A stretch of DNA of 64,000 bases, taken from assembly GCA_001897435.1 (NCBI GenBank), contig MKSV01000007.1, positions 620,001 through 684,000 on the forward strand. Direction: 5' to 3'. The translations under genes were made by a program, and so were the position numbers. Under the pieces are notes generated by a model. The model saw nothing but the letters and a program-made list of their open reading frames with translations, did no database searches and had not been told where the DNA came from. Origin of the DNA: Acidobacteriales bacterium 59-55 (GTDB lineage: Bacteria; Acidobacteriota; Terriglobia; Terriglobales; Acidobacteriaceae). Positions 16,893-24,718 of the stretch are shown here, piece by piece (positions within the stretch are counted from its first letter, which is position 1; each line of letters starts with the position of its first letter).

Positions 16893-18002
16893 CTATTGGT
16901 GATACCCCTCCCGCTGGTTCAGAGTTGGGTTGGCCGGTGCATTTCGGTTGTTGCCGGTGGAGACGCGGAGCGCGATGGCGTTGGTGAGACGGAAGCGGAT
17001 CAGGCTCTCCGAGGGAATCTGAACCTGCTCTCCCTTGGTGACGGCGTTGGCTCCGGCTCCGAGACCGCCGCCTGCCGCTGCTCCAATGGCGGCGCCCTTG
17101 CCACCGCCGAAGATGCCTCCGAGGATGGCTCCGACCGCTGCGCCGCCACCCACCTTCTCAGCCGTATTCTTGCCACGTCCCTTTCCCTGCACGCTGTAGG
17201 GCTCGGTGGCCAGGGAGACGTTCCCGCTGCGATTCCTCAGGCTTGTCAGCTCGATGCTGAGCAAAGAGTTGCCTTTGAAGTGAGCCGCCTCTTGCACGGT
17301 ATCGACGCGGCCGGAGACTGCGGCTCCCTGGGGGATGGCGACAGCGCCATCGATGATGATGTCGGTTGCGACCGTGCCGCTGAAGCTGTCGCCCTGCTGG
17401 GTGGTAGCGCTGTCCAGTGTTTGGGTTATGCGAATCGGGAGGGTTGTTCCCGCCGGCACGGTGACGTCGCGAAAGGCCGGAACCGGCGGTGGCGGAGGAG
17501 CCGCAGGCGCTGGCGGAGGGGTGGCCTGGGCGCGCTCAATGGGAGCGGGAGGAGGCACGCGCTCGATCGGAGCAGGCGAATGTTTAACCTGCTCTATACG
17601 CGGCTTGGGAGCGGGCTTCTTTCTCTCTGCCGTGCGCACCGGCTCCGGTGCGGGTGCAGGTGCGGTCGCAACGGGTGTTGGAGCGGGCTGCTGGACGACC
17701 AGATTGTTGACGACCGTTCTGAGGCCAGCCACCTGGGCGGCGTCCGAGGCCGCGAGCGAGCGGGCTGCCTCATTACTGACCGTGCCGTTGAGGGTTGCTA
17801 CACCGTTTTCAACCGACGTCTGGATCGATTCCGGCTTGAGGGCGCTGTCGGCGGCGATGCGGCTTTGCAGCGCAGAACTCAGGGCCGCATCGTCAGGCGC
17901 CGGTGCCGCGGCTTTTTTGCAGCCGCCGATACCGAAGGCCAGGGTAAGAAGGGCAGCGAACGTGATGGCGCGCGATGAAGAGAGGATACGGTAGGCGTAC
18001 AT
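16893..18002 (-). CDS. BON-domain lipoprotein with Pro-rich linker and glycine-zipper C terminus
   Basis: Envelope lipoprotein of 369 residues. The signal ends in GIGGC with lipid-accepting Cys28. A BON-like domain follows (about 38-110: TSVENGVATLNGTVSNEAARSLA), a fold associated with membrane or periplasmic attachment. Residues about 105-185 are a Pro/Ala-rich linker with repeated PAPIERV-type units. The C-terminal part starts with VPAGTTLPIRITQTLDS and includes a Gly-rich segment (AVGAILGGIFGGGKGAAIG) typical of glycine-zipper envelope proteins. Function unknown; an envelope-integrity or stress role is the usual guess for such proteins. Confidence 0.7.
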   Translation of the reverse strand: MYAYRILSSSRAITFAALLTLAFGIGGCKKAAAPAPDDAALSSALQSRIAADSALKPESIQTSVENGVATLNGTVSNEAARSLAASDAAQVAGLRTVVNNLVVQQPAPTPVATAPAPAPEPVRTAERKKPAPKPRIEQVKHSPAPIERVPPPAPIERAQATPPPAPAAPPPPPVPAFRDVTVPAGTTLPIRITQTLDSATTQQGDSFSGTVATDIIIDGAVAIPQGAAVSGRVDTVQEAAHFKGNSLLSIELTSLRNRSGNVSLATEPYSVQGKGRGKNTAEKVGGGAAVGAILGGIFGGGKGAAIGAAAGGGLGAGANAVTKGEQVQIPSESLIRFRLTNAIALRVSTGNNRNAPANPTLNQREGYHQ

Positions 18003-18405
18003 GTGACCTCGGTGTGCGGTAGAACTGCTTCAAATACTGTAACTGACCTTATAGCTATCAGATGCTTCGGCCGGCTCGGAGGCTGTACGAATCAGAATGC
18101 TTTGACTGACCCACGGAGATGCCGGCTTCGCTGAGTATGACGAATGCTATCGCAAAAGGAAAACCGCGGCGAAGCGGGAGTGGCTGCAGTACGGGCGCGC
18201 AACCTATTCCACCGGGAGGGCATCTTCCCTAAAATGATACCGAGCATGCGCGCAGGGCTGTGTGCAAGGATAGTCTGGAGTTTTCGACAACCATCGCAGG
18301 TTCGGCCTGGGGTGTAGCTTAGGGTATAAAAGCTGAGAGCTATTTCCGTTGATTTTGAGTGACTTTGTATTGACCCATGGATTCATGGGAGAGGAGAGAG
18401 AAGAT
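18003..18405. other. Intergenic region, divergent, about 400 bp
   Basis: Lies between the BON lipoprotein and the YtxH gene, which are transcribed apart. I found no convincing small gene or RNA. A GCTTCGC/GCGAAGC inverted pair (about 18124-18130 and 18172-18178) and a TATAAA-like hexamer near 18329 without a matching -35 box are the only features. The YtxH ribosome binding site is the purine-rich run just before 18406. Confidence 0.5.
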
Positions 18406-18798
18406 ATGTCTGACAACGACAACAGCGTAGGCGGATTGGGATGGTTTCTGGCAGGTCTGGGCGTAGGCGCCCTTGTCGGAGTGCTGTACGCGCCGAAGGC
18501 CGGTAAAGAGACCCGGGAAGACATCATGGCCAGTGCGCTGGATGCAAAGGAGAAGGCAGCGGTCCTGGCCCAGCAGGGCAAGGAACATGCCGCCGATCTG
18601 GCGCAGCAGGGCAAGCAGCAGGTGGGTGAGTATGTCGATCGCGGCAAGGAGTACTATGATCGCGGTCGTACCCAATGGGCTGAGTATGTCGAAAAGGGCA
18701 AGGGGCTGATACAGGAGCAGCAAGGCAAGGTTTCCGCCGCGATCGATGCCGGCAAAGATGCCTATGCGACGACCACGCATGAGCCGGCCAAGTCGTAG
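18406..18798 (+). CDS. YtxH-domain small membrane protein
   Basis: Protein of 130 residues. One N-terminal hydrophobic helix (GWFLAGLGVGALVGVLYAPKAGKETRE) carries the YtxH hallmark APKxGKxTRE at its cytoplasmic end. The remainder is an amphipathic helical tail with repeated LAQQGKE-like and YVDRGKEYYDRG-like units, resembling LEA or apolipoprotein-type repeats. ATG 18406 follows GGAGAGAG; an upstream frame extension is not needed. YtxH proteins are general-stress proteins in Firmicutes and their molecular role is poorly known. It is followed after 69 bp by a second single-helix coiled-coil protein, probably in one transcript. Confidence 0.8.
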   Translation: MSDNDNSVGGLGWFLAGLGVGALVGVLYAPKAGKETREDIMASALDAKEKAAVLAQQGKEHAADLAQQGKQQVGEYVDRGKEYYDRGRTQWAEYVEKGKGLIQEQQGKVSAAIDAGKDAYATTTHEPAKS

Positions 18799-18867
18799 TC
18801 CTTCAGAGACCTGATGTTTCCTCCAAGGCCAGGTTTCAAATTCTGTGGTGATTGAAAGAGAGGCTGC

Positions 18868-19470
18868 ATGGTAGCGGCACAAATTGTTATGTCAGGCATG
18901 TGGCTGCAGGATGTGGACTCGATCTCATCGGGTAACTCCAGGCTGCTCATGATCTTTGTGGGTATGGTTGCCTTGGCGATGGTGGTTCAGGCTATCGCAC
19001 TCATCATGCTGGCCGTGGGCGCGGCCAAGGCGCGCAAACGGACGATGGCGATGGTCGAGGAGATTCGGGCGAAGGCGATGCCCGCCATCGACAGCACGCA
19101 GGAGTTCGTGAAGAACTACGCGCCGAAGCTGATGACGCTCGCCGAGAACCTTGCCGAGACCAGCAACGTCGTTCGCGGCAGCGCAGAGGACTTCAATACG
19201 ACGCTGGCCGACCTGAACAACAAGACGCGCGTGCAGGCAGCGCGGTTGGACGATATTGTAAGTTCAGTCCTTGCCAGCACAGCATCGGCGGTCAGTGCGG
19301 TGGATCGCGGTATCCGCAGCCCGGTGCGCAAGTTTAACGGCTTTTTGAATGGGCTGCGCGCCGGATGCGATGTGCTGGCCGGCCGTGTGAAGGACTTCGG
19401 CAGTCCCAGCCGGACAAGCCGGGCCTACCGGGAACGGGGCTATCCGGAAGATGATGTCGACCTGGAGTAA
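18868..19470 (+). CDS. Membrane-anchored helical protein, DUF948-like
   Basis: Protein of 200 residues with one membrane helix at about 26-50 (LLMIFVGMVALAMVVQAIALIML) followed by a long helical region (about 55-165: AKAMPAIDSTQEFVKNYAPKL and similar) that should form a coiled coil. GAGAGG precedes the ATG. The layout matches DUF948-type partners often found beside YtxH genes, and the preceding gene is YtxH. The charged C-terminal tail (RAYRERGYPEDDVDLE) is unremarkable. A possible envelope-stress or scaffold pair; no enzymatic motif. Confidence 0.6.
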   Translation: MVAAQIVMSGMWLQDVDSISSGNSRLLMIFVGMVALAMVVQAIALIMLAVGAAKARKRTMAMVEEIRAKAMPAIDSTQEFVKNYAPKLMTLAENLAETSNVVRGSAEDFNTTLADLNNKTRVQAARLDDIVSSVLASTASAVSAVDRGIRSPVRKFNGFLNGLRAGCDVLAGRVKDFGSPSRTSRAYRERGYPEDDVDLE

Positions 19471-19484
19471 GTAAAAACCTGCGG

Positions 19485-20597
19485 CTAATAGATCCAGCCA
19501 CCCCCGACCACCTCGTCTTCCTGATAGAAGACGGCGGCCTGGCCGGGGGTGATTGCACGTTGGGGATCGTCGAAGACGGCTGTGACGGTGTTGTCTGGCG
19601 CAGGGCTGAGGGTTGCCGGCGCAGGCATGTGGCGGTGGCGAACCTTAATGGTGACCCGGATGTCCTCGGTCAAACCGGGGATAGAGATCCAGTTGAGGCG
19701 GTTGGCGCGAAGCTCGCGGGACATGAGTTGATCGTTCGAGCCGACGGTGACCTGATGGCTGTCCGGATGGATAGCGAGCACGTAGAGCGGATCGGGCGAG
19801 GTAAGGCCCAGCCCCTTGCGCTGGCCGACGGTAAAGCTCTGAATGCCTTCGTGATGGCCGATGACCTCGCCCGATGAGGAGACGAGTTCTCCTGAAGAGT
19901 CGGGGAGATCTTCGCCCTGCTCGTCGAGGTAGGCCCGGAGGAAGGCGTTGTAGTCGCCGCCGGGGATGAAGCAGATCTCCTGCGAGTCGGGCTTGGCGGC
20001 TACATCGAGGCCGGCGTCGGACGCCATCTCGCGGACCGCGGGCTTCTTCATCTCGCCGAGAGGGAAGAGGGTGCGGGAGAGTTGCTCCTGCGTGAGACCG
20101 AAGAGGAAGTAGGTCTGGTCCTTGGTGTAGTCGGCGGGGCGGGAGAGAATCCAGCGGCCTCGGGCCTCGTCGAAGCGATTGCGGGCGTAGTGGCCGGTGG
20201 CGATGCGGTCGGCGCCGATCTGGCGGGCGGTGATCAGAAGCTGGTCGAACTTCAGATGGTTGTTGCAGAGGGTGCAGGGAATCGGGGTGCGCCCGGCCAG
20301 GTACTCGGCGACAAAGGGCTTGACTACATCGGCCTCGAAGCGGTCCTGCTGGTTGATGAGGTAGTAGGGAATGCCTAATTGCTCGGCGACGTGGCGGGCG
20401 TCGTACACGTCGTCGATAGAGCAGCAACGTCCGCGGACCGCCTCGGGCATGCCCTCGTGGCCGGCAAGGCGGCGCTGGTTCCAGAGCTGGAGGGTAAGGC
20501 CGACGAGCGTGTACCCCTGCGAGCGCAGCAGCGCGGCGACGGCGGAGGAGTCGACTCCTCCGGACATGGCAACGGCAATGGTCTCCTGTGCGGGCAT
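19485..20597 (-). CDS. mnmA: tRNA-specific 2-thiouridylase MnmA
   Basis: Transfers sulfur to C2 of the wobble uridine in tRNAs for Lys, Glu and Gln, activating the uridine with ATP. The PP-loop SGGVDSS is at residues 12-18. The catalytic cysteine pair is visible as Cys108 in PCTLCN and Cys209 in QEICFIPGG. The C terminus carries the expected beta-barrel region (GQAAVFYQEDEVVGGGWI). At 370 residues it is full length. Its stop is 14 bp from the stop of the convergent DUF948-like gene. The sulfur would come from a cysteine desulfurase such as that at 28736-29953. Confidence 0.95.
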   Translation of the reverse strand: MPAQETIAVAMSGGVDSSAVAALLRSQGYTLVGLTLQLWNQRRLAGHEGMPEAVRGRCCSIDDVYDARHVAEQLGIPYYLINQQDRFEADVVKPFVAEYLAGRTPIPCTLCNNHLKFDQLLITARQIGADRIATGHYARNRFDEARGRWILSRPADYTKDQTYFLFGLTQEQLSRTLFPLGEMKKPAVREMASDAGLDVAAKPDSQEICFIPGGDYNAFLRAYLDEQGEDLPDSSGELVSSSGEVIGHHEGIQSFTVGQRKGLGLTSPDPLYVLAIHPDSHQVTVGSNDQLMSRELRANRLNWISIPGLTEDIRVTIKVRHRHMPAPATLSPAPDNTVTAVFDDPQRAITPGQAAVFYQEDEVVGGGWIY

Positions 20598-20636
20598 TCT
20601 GCTTCTATTTTCGCAGATATCGAGCGGAGAGGCCGG

Positions 20637-21482
20637 TCAGGAGCGTTGTGCGAGGTCTTTGCGGAAGAATCCGTTGAGTTCTGCGAAGGGGGTGGCATCG
20701 TCCAGCCCGGACAAGTTGTTCTCCGCGGCGATCTCGCGTGCAGCGTGGATGAACCCGGTCCATGCGGCGCGCGCCAGCGCCGAACCGACGCTGATGCGCC
20801 GGACTCCGATCTCGGCCAGCTCGGGAATCTTCAGTCCTTTGCCGGAGGAGAGAAGGACGTTGATCGGCCTGGGGTGAACCGCCTTGACGATGGCTTCGAT
20901 GTCGGTACGTGTGGCCGCGCCGGGGGCGTAAAGCACGTCTGCCCCGGCTTCAGCGAAGGCTTCAAGACGGCGGATGGATTCTCGTAGCGGATCAGGATGG
21001 CCGACGAGATAGCACTCGGCCCTGGCAACTAGCAGAACGCCGCTGCCGGAGGTCTCGATTGCAGCCTTCGCCGCCTTGATTCGCTCGATCGCGAGGGGCA
21101 GATCGTAGAGCGGCTCCTCGTGATCGCCGGTTGAGTCTTCGATAGAGAGGCCGGCGACGCCGGTCTCGACGCAGAGGCGAACATTTTCGGCGACAGCCTC
21201 CGGTTTGTGGGCGTAGCCGGATTCAAAGTCGGCGTTGACGGGGAGATCGACCGACGCGACGATGTCGGCGATGTGCTCGAGAACCGCATCGCGAGAAACG
21301 GCCCAGGCCGCGTCAGGCAGGCCGCGCGAAAATGCAAAACCGGCGCTGGTTGTCGCCAGTGCATTGAAGCCGAGGCCACGAAGATATCGTGCGGAACCGA
21401 CGTCCCAGGGATTGGGGATGACGAAACAACCGCTCTGGTGGAGCTTATGGAATTCGGCCCTGCGTGCGGTGAAATCGGTCAT
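20637..21482 (-). CDS. Isocitrate lyase/PEP mutase-superfamily protein
   Basis: TIM-barrel protein of 281 residues. It shows PNPWDVGSARYL and ATTSAGFAFSRG at the N terminus, DFESGYA in place of the metal-binding DADxG motif, and EDSTGDHEEPLYD for the acidic metal-site region. This arrangement fits the subgroup with oxaloacetate decarboxylase or methylisocitrate-lyase-like activity; the KKCGH signature of true isocitrate lyases is absent. ATG 21482 is chosen over one at 21503. Upstream of mnmA by 39 bp on the same strand, so possibly cotranscribed. Substrate uncertain. Confidence 0.78.
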   Translation of the reverse strand: MTDFTARRAEFHKLHQSGCFVIPNPWDVGSARYLRGLGFNALATTSAGFAFSRGLPDAAWAVSRDAVLEHIADIVASVDLPVNADFESGYAHKPEAVAENVRLCVETGVAGLSIEDSTGDHEEPLYDLPLAIERIKAAKAAIETSGSGVLLVARAECYLVGHPDPLRESIRRLEAFAEAGADVLYAPGAATRTDIEAIVKAVHPRPINVLLSSGKGLKIPELAEIGVRRISVGSALARAAWTGFIHAAREIAAENNLSGLDDATPFAELNGFFRKDLAQRS

Positions 21483-21719
21483 CGTTACTCCTTTGGAGGG
21501 CATTCTCTGTAACTGAAAGCATACGAAGTCTCGATGAGAAAGACCAACGGGAGGTCAGCTTCCAGCAATATCCGGATTTGAGAGGCTTCCGGCAACAGTT
21601 TGAACGACAGAGAGTCAGGTCGAGCTTAGAGGGCAGGTCTTCCTCCTTCGCCTGTTTCTATTTATGGGGAGTTGGAGGAGACTGATTTACAGGAAAGATG
21701 CGGTCGAAGAGAGGTTGGC

Positions 21720-22595
21720 GTGAAGTCTGGAAGACAGATTCCGGATTGGCTGAGACCGCAGCTTTGTCGCGAGTGGGCCTGTCTGCTGCTGCTTTTGTCA
21801 GGAGCGCTTACGGCGCTCGCAGGGCCGCCATTTCAAACCGATGATCCAGAGCCGGTTGATTTCCATCACTTCGAGATGTATGCCTTTGCGCTCTCAGACA
21901 GCTCCCACGGAGGGACTTCGTTGTCGGTTCCGGCGTATGAAGTGAACTGGGGTGCGGCGCCGAATCTGCAACTGCATCTGGTGGTGCCGCTGACGGCGAA
22001 CATTCCATCGGATGGCAGTGGGACGAACTACGGGATCGGCGATACGGAAGTGGGCGCGAAGTATCGCTTTGTGAAAGAGACGAAGCGAGTGCCGCAGATC
22101 GGGATCTTTCCCTTTGTGGAACTGCCCACCGGCAGCGCCGACCGGGGATTGGGAGTCGGTACGACCTGGTATCGATTGCCAGTGTGGATACAGAAGAGCT
22201 GGGGACCCGGGGAGGTATGGACGAGTTACGGTGGTGGAGGAGCGGTCGTCGTGCCTGAGTCGGGATACAAAAACTATCCGTTCGCCGGATGGCTTGTGCA
22301 GCGACAGTTAAACAAAAAACTTATGTTGGGGATGGAAGTGTTTGGGCATGGGGCTCTGGGCGAGTCGGCGGCCAGCACGCGTTATTCGACGATGGCTGAT
22401 CTGGGAGGATCGTATGAGTTCAAGCCGGGGTTCGACCTTCTGTTTGCCGCGGGAAGGACGATCGCCGGCCAACCGGAGACTTACAGTTATCTGGCGCTTT
22501 ACTGGACGTGGGGCAAAGATGCCAAGGGCGGCGCTCCGGCGGGAATGCTCGGAAGTATCCATCTGCGTCCGGTTGTCTCCGGCAAGCCCTTCTAA
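21720..22595 (+). CDS. Putative outer-membrane beta-barrel protein
   Basis: Protein of 291 residues from GTG 21720, which follows GAGAGG by five bases. A signal peptide ends near TALAG. The mature protein alternates short amphipathic strands with turns (NLQLHLVVPLT, GIGDTEVGAKYRFV, QIGIFPFVELPTG, KLMLGMEVFGHG, FDLLFAAGRTI), as in 10-12 strand barrels of the phenol-degradation MetA/transporter type. The last strand ends YLALYWTWG, before a short tail. Function unknown; transport or surface porin is likely. It precedes an unknown secreted protein on the same strand, 169 bp apart. Confidence 0.6.
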   Translation: MKSGRQIPDWLRPQLCREWACLLLLLSGALTALAGPPFQTDDPEPVDFHHFEMYAFALSDSSHGGTSLSVPAYEVNWGAAPNLQLHLVVPLTANIPSDGSGTNYGIGDTEVGAKYRFVKETKRVPQIGIFPFVELPTGSADRGLGVGTTWYRLPVWIQKSWGPGEVWTSYGGGGAVVVPESGYKNYPFAGWLVQRQLNKKLMLGMEVFGHGALGESAASTRYSTMADLGGSYEFKPGFDLLFAAGRTIAGQPETYSYLALYWTWGKDAKGGAPAGMLGSIHLRPVVSGKPF

Positions 22596-22764
22596 AGCGC
22601 TTGCAGACACAATGTACCTAGGAAAAATCAATTCTTCGTCTGCGGCGAAGGATAACAATATTTGGGTATCGTTTTCTCTATTTCATAGGTTTAGCTGCTT
22701 TGGGTCCACGCTGGCTTGAGATCAGGCGTCTGGAGTGAAATTCTATATACCGGAGGAATAACTT

Positions 22765-23946
22765 GTGCTTCGTCCACCTCTTCCAGAGTTATTTGCGGTT
22801 GCGCTGATCCTTCTTTCTCCTGCTGTATTTGCCCAAAAGGAAGCCGCTCCAACCCGTCAGGCCAAGGTGGCTATCGAGCAACAGGTGCCAAATCGAAGTC
22901 TCGATCTAACTCAAATAGAGTCTTTACCCGGCCTGCCCGCGGCGACGGTGATGGGAGATGCGGTTTGTTCGAGCGATGGCAGTATCTTCGAGCAAGTCTA
23001 TGGTGTTGCAGATAAGCCGGAGGTAGCCTTTTTCCCTGTAATCTATTCGGTCTCGGAGCAGCGGGAGGTAAAGAAGATTAGCCTGCCGATGCCGAAAGGT
23101 TATAAGCAGTTAGTTCTGGGAAGCTTCTTTCCGGCAGAGAGCCGGGTTGTGGGTTTGATCGAGGCCTCCCAGCCGACCGATTCAGCGACGCCTCTGCGCA
23201 ATGGAGAACTGGCGGTTTTTCTGGCGACTGCGGACCGCGATGGCGACCGGCAGAGGATTGTCAGGCTGGACCTCGCGTTTGAGCCGATGAAGGCGGCTCT
23301 CTTCGAGTCGGGAGAATTTCTGGTTTTAGGCAACGATCGCGCCAACATGAAGCCGGTACTGGCGATCGTCCACGAAGATGGTACGTTGGATCGAATTCTG
23401 GACCTCGACACCAGAACTTATGACGAATCTCACGATTTGGACCGGATCTACGAGCGCAGGACGGCCGATTCGAACACAAGCGCACTTCGGCGGCTTATGA
23501 TTGGCGCTCTCTCCGCGGCGGAATTTATTCCGTGGGGCAAGGAGGTTCTGCTGGTGCAGCGGGGCTCGAAGCTCCCGGTGTATCGTTTCGACGACTCCGG
23601 CGAACTGGGGGCTGTGACGATCAAGCCGCCGGATGGATTCCTGCTGGATGCGATCCTGGGTTCGAGCGAGAAGGATACATGGGTGGTCTCGACGAAGGGG
23701 GCCAATTCCTTCGAGAAGGTGGCGACGGGAGGAGTAGTTGAGAATGCGCCGCAGCATCTGTTCGAGGTGAACCCGCGCACCGGCGAGGTGATCGATCAAT
23801 TATCGGTCAAGGGGCCACAGCCGGGTCAGGTGTCTTGTGCCGCGGATGGCCGACTTGCCGCTATTTACTATGGGTTACCGCAGCAGGCGAATGTTCCCGT
23901 TCAACTGGGGTATGCCTCCGCGCCGCGTTACGGAAGGTCTGATTAA
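22765..23946 (+). CDS. Secreted protein of unknown function, propeller-like
   Basis: Protein of 393 residues starting at GTG 22765, eight bases after a strong GGAGG. A signal peptide ends at AVFAQ (residue 24). The rest lacks catalytic motifs I recognise. Repeated strand-loop units with Gly and Asp turns (VIYSVSEQREVKKISLP, GELAVFLATADRDGD, HLFEVNPRTGEVIDQLSVKG) suggest a beta-propeller. The last three residues (RSD) and the stop codon are supplied by a dispersed inverted-repeat element, so the ancestral C terminus may have differed. I do not recognise the family. Confidence 0.7.
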   Translation: MLRPPLPELFAVALILLSPAVFAQKEAAPTRQAKVAIEQQVPNRSLDLTQIESLPGLPAATVMGDAVCSSDGSIFEQVYGVADKPEVAFFPVIYSVSEQREVKKISLPMPKGYKQLVLGSFFPAESRVVGLIEASQPTDSATPLRNGELAVFLATADRDGDRQRIVRLDLAFEPMKAALFESGEFLVLGNDRANMKPVLAIVHEDGTLDRILDLDTRTYDESHDLDRIYERRTADSNTSALRRLMIGALSAAEFIPWGKEVLLVQRGSKLPVYRFDDSGELGAVTIKPPDGFLLDAILGSSEKDTWVVSTKGANSFEKVATGGVVENAPQHLFEVNPRTGEVIDQLSVKGPQPGQVSCAADGRLAAIYYGLPQQANVPVQLGYASAPRYGRSD

Positions 23947-24051
23947 GTCCTAAACATTCCCTCAGCGGCTAAAGCCGCATTGCAGACAAATAGCTTATGG
24001 CACGACTGAAGTCGTGCCCTTAACAAAACCGGACTTAATCAGAGGTTCCTT
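23934..24051. repeat. Dispersed inverted-repeat element, copy A
   Basis: An element of about 118 bp. Its ends carry the inverted pair TCTGATTAAGTCC (23938-23950) and GGACTTAATCAGA (24031-24043). Inside are two perfect hairpins, AGCGGCTAAAGCCGC-type and GGCACGACTGAAGTCGTGCC. A related copy lies at 25892-26050. The element overlaps the stop codon of the preceding gene. Layout resembles REP/BIME or MITE-type elements; no transposase is present in the window. Confidence 0.75.
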
Positions 24052-24090
24052 AGAGCAGATTTGCTGTTGGTGTGGAGGAAGGCAACCGCA

Positions 24091-24113
24091 GATTCCCTTC
24101 GGGAATGACAAAC
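24091..24113 (-). repeat. Short dispersed palindrome, copy 1
   Basis: This 23-base sequence is the exact reverse complement of 46894-46916. Its core TTCCCTTCGGGAA is a palindrome that can form a hairpin. It lies in noncoding DNA just after repeat copy A. Two identical intergenic copies 23 kb apart point to a dispersed repeat family. Confidence 0.65.
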
Positions 24114-24160
24114 AAAGGGCTCGGCAGACTCTATACCAACTGCTACTTTGCTCTAGTTGG

Positions 24161-24601
24161 TCATTTTTTGGCGAACGAACGGACCAGAATCACCATGTTC
24201 CAGATGCCGTCCGGCTTAAGGCGGTCACCTTCGCCGGTCATCTGGCCTTTGCCGTTCTTGATGATGTAGAAGAGTTCTCCGTCGGTCATATCTTTGAGTA
24301 CCGCCGGGTCGGTGTAGTCCTTGAGGGTGAGCTTGGAATCGACGGCGAGGTCGCCCTTGCCGTTGCCGTTCTCTCCGTGACACATGGCGCAGTCGTATCC
24401 GTACATCTTCTTTACCTGGGCCTGGGATTCGGGAGTCGGCTTCACGGGGTTGACCAGAGTTTTGGCGTCAGCGGGCATTGCCGGCTGGGCTGGAGTGGCC
24501 GGGGCTGGCTTCGCGGCCGGAGGGACGGGTGCGGTTGCCGGTTGTTGGGGCAGGAAAACGAAGAGCAGTAACGCAGAGAGCGTGAACAAAGGCTGCAACA
24601 T
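24161..24601 (-). CDS. Small secreted c-type cytochrome
   Basis: Monohaem cytochrome c of 146 residues. A hydrophobic N terminus (LSALLLFVFLP) serves as signal or anchor. A Pro/Ala-rich linker runs to about residue 55. The haem site is CAMCH at 71-75, and Met121 in KGQMTGEG is the probable axial ligand. The C terminus (IWNMVILVRSFAKK) is a typical cytochrome c helix. It should carry electrons in the periplasm, perhaps for a dehydrogenase encoded elsewhere. The alpha/beta hydrolase upstream on the same strand has no evident link. Both genes are bracketed by the two repeat copies. Confidence 0.85.
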   Translation of the reverse strand: MLQPLFTLSALLLFVFLPQQPATAPVPPAAKPAPATPAQPAMPADAKTLVNPVKPTPESQAQVKKMYGYDCAMCHGENGNGKGDLAVDSKLTLKDYTDPAVLKDMTDGELFYIIKNGKGQMTGEGDRLKPDGIWNMVILVRSFAKK

Positions 24602-24718
24602 ACGAGCCTCCTGTCTTGTCGCACGAATCCTATGCCTCGGCGAGGTCGATGGAAAGCCTTATTTTTCAAGCAAGGAGAACTTTATTCGCGGCAGGAAGCA
24701 CAGTGACCTCCCAGAACG

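Noticed and set aside
15304-16902. Long open frame on the plus strand, antisense to the GH57 gene
   Set aside because: GH57 motifs on the minus strand are unambiguous; antisense frames arise from the GC-rich third codon position. No ribosome binding site or family motif.
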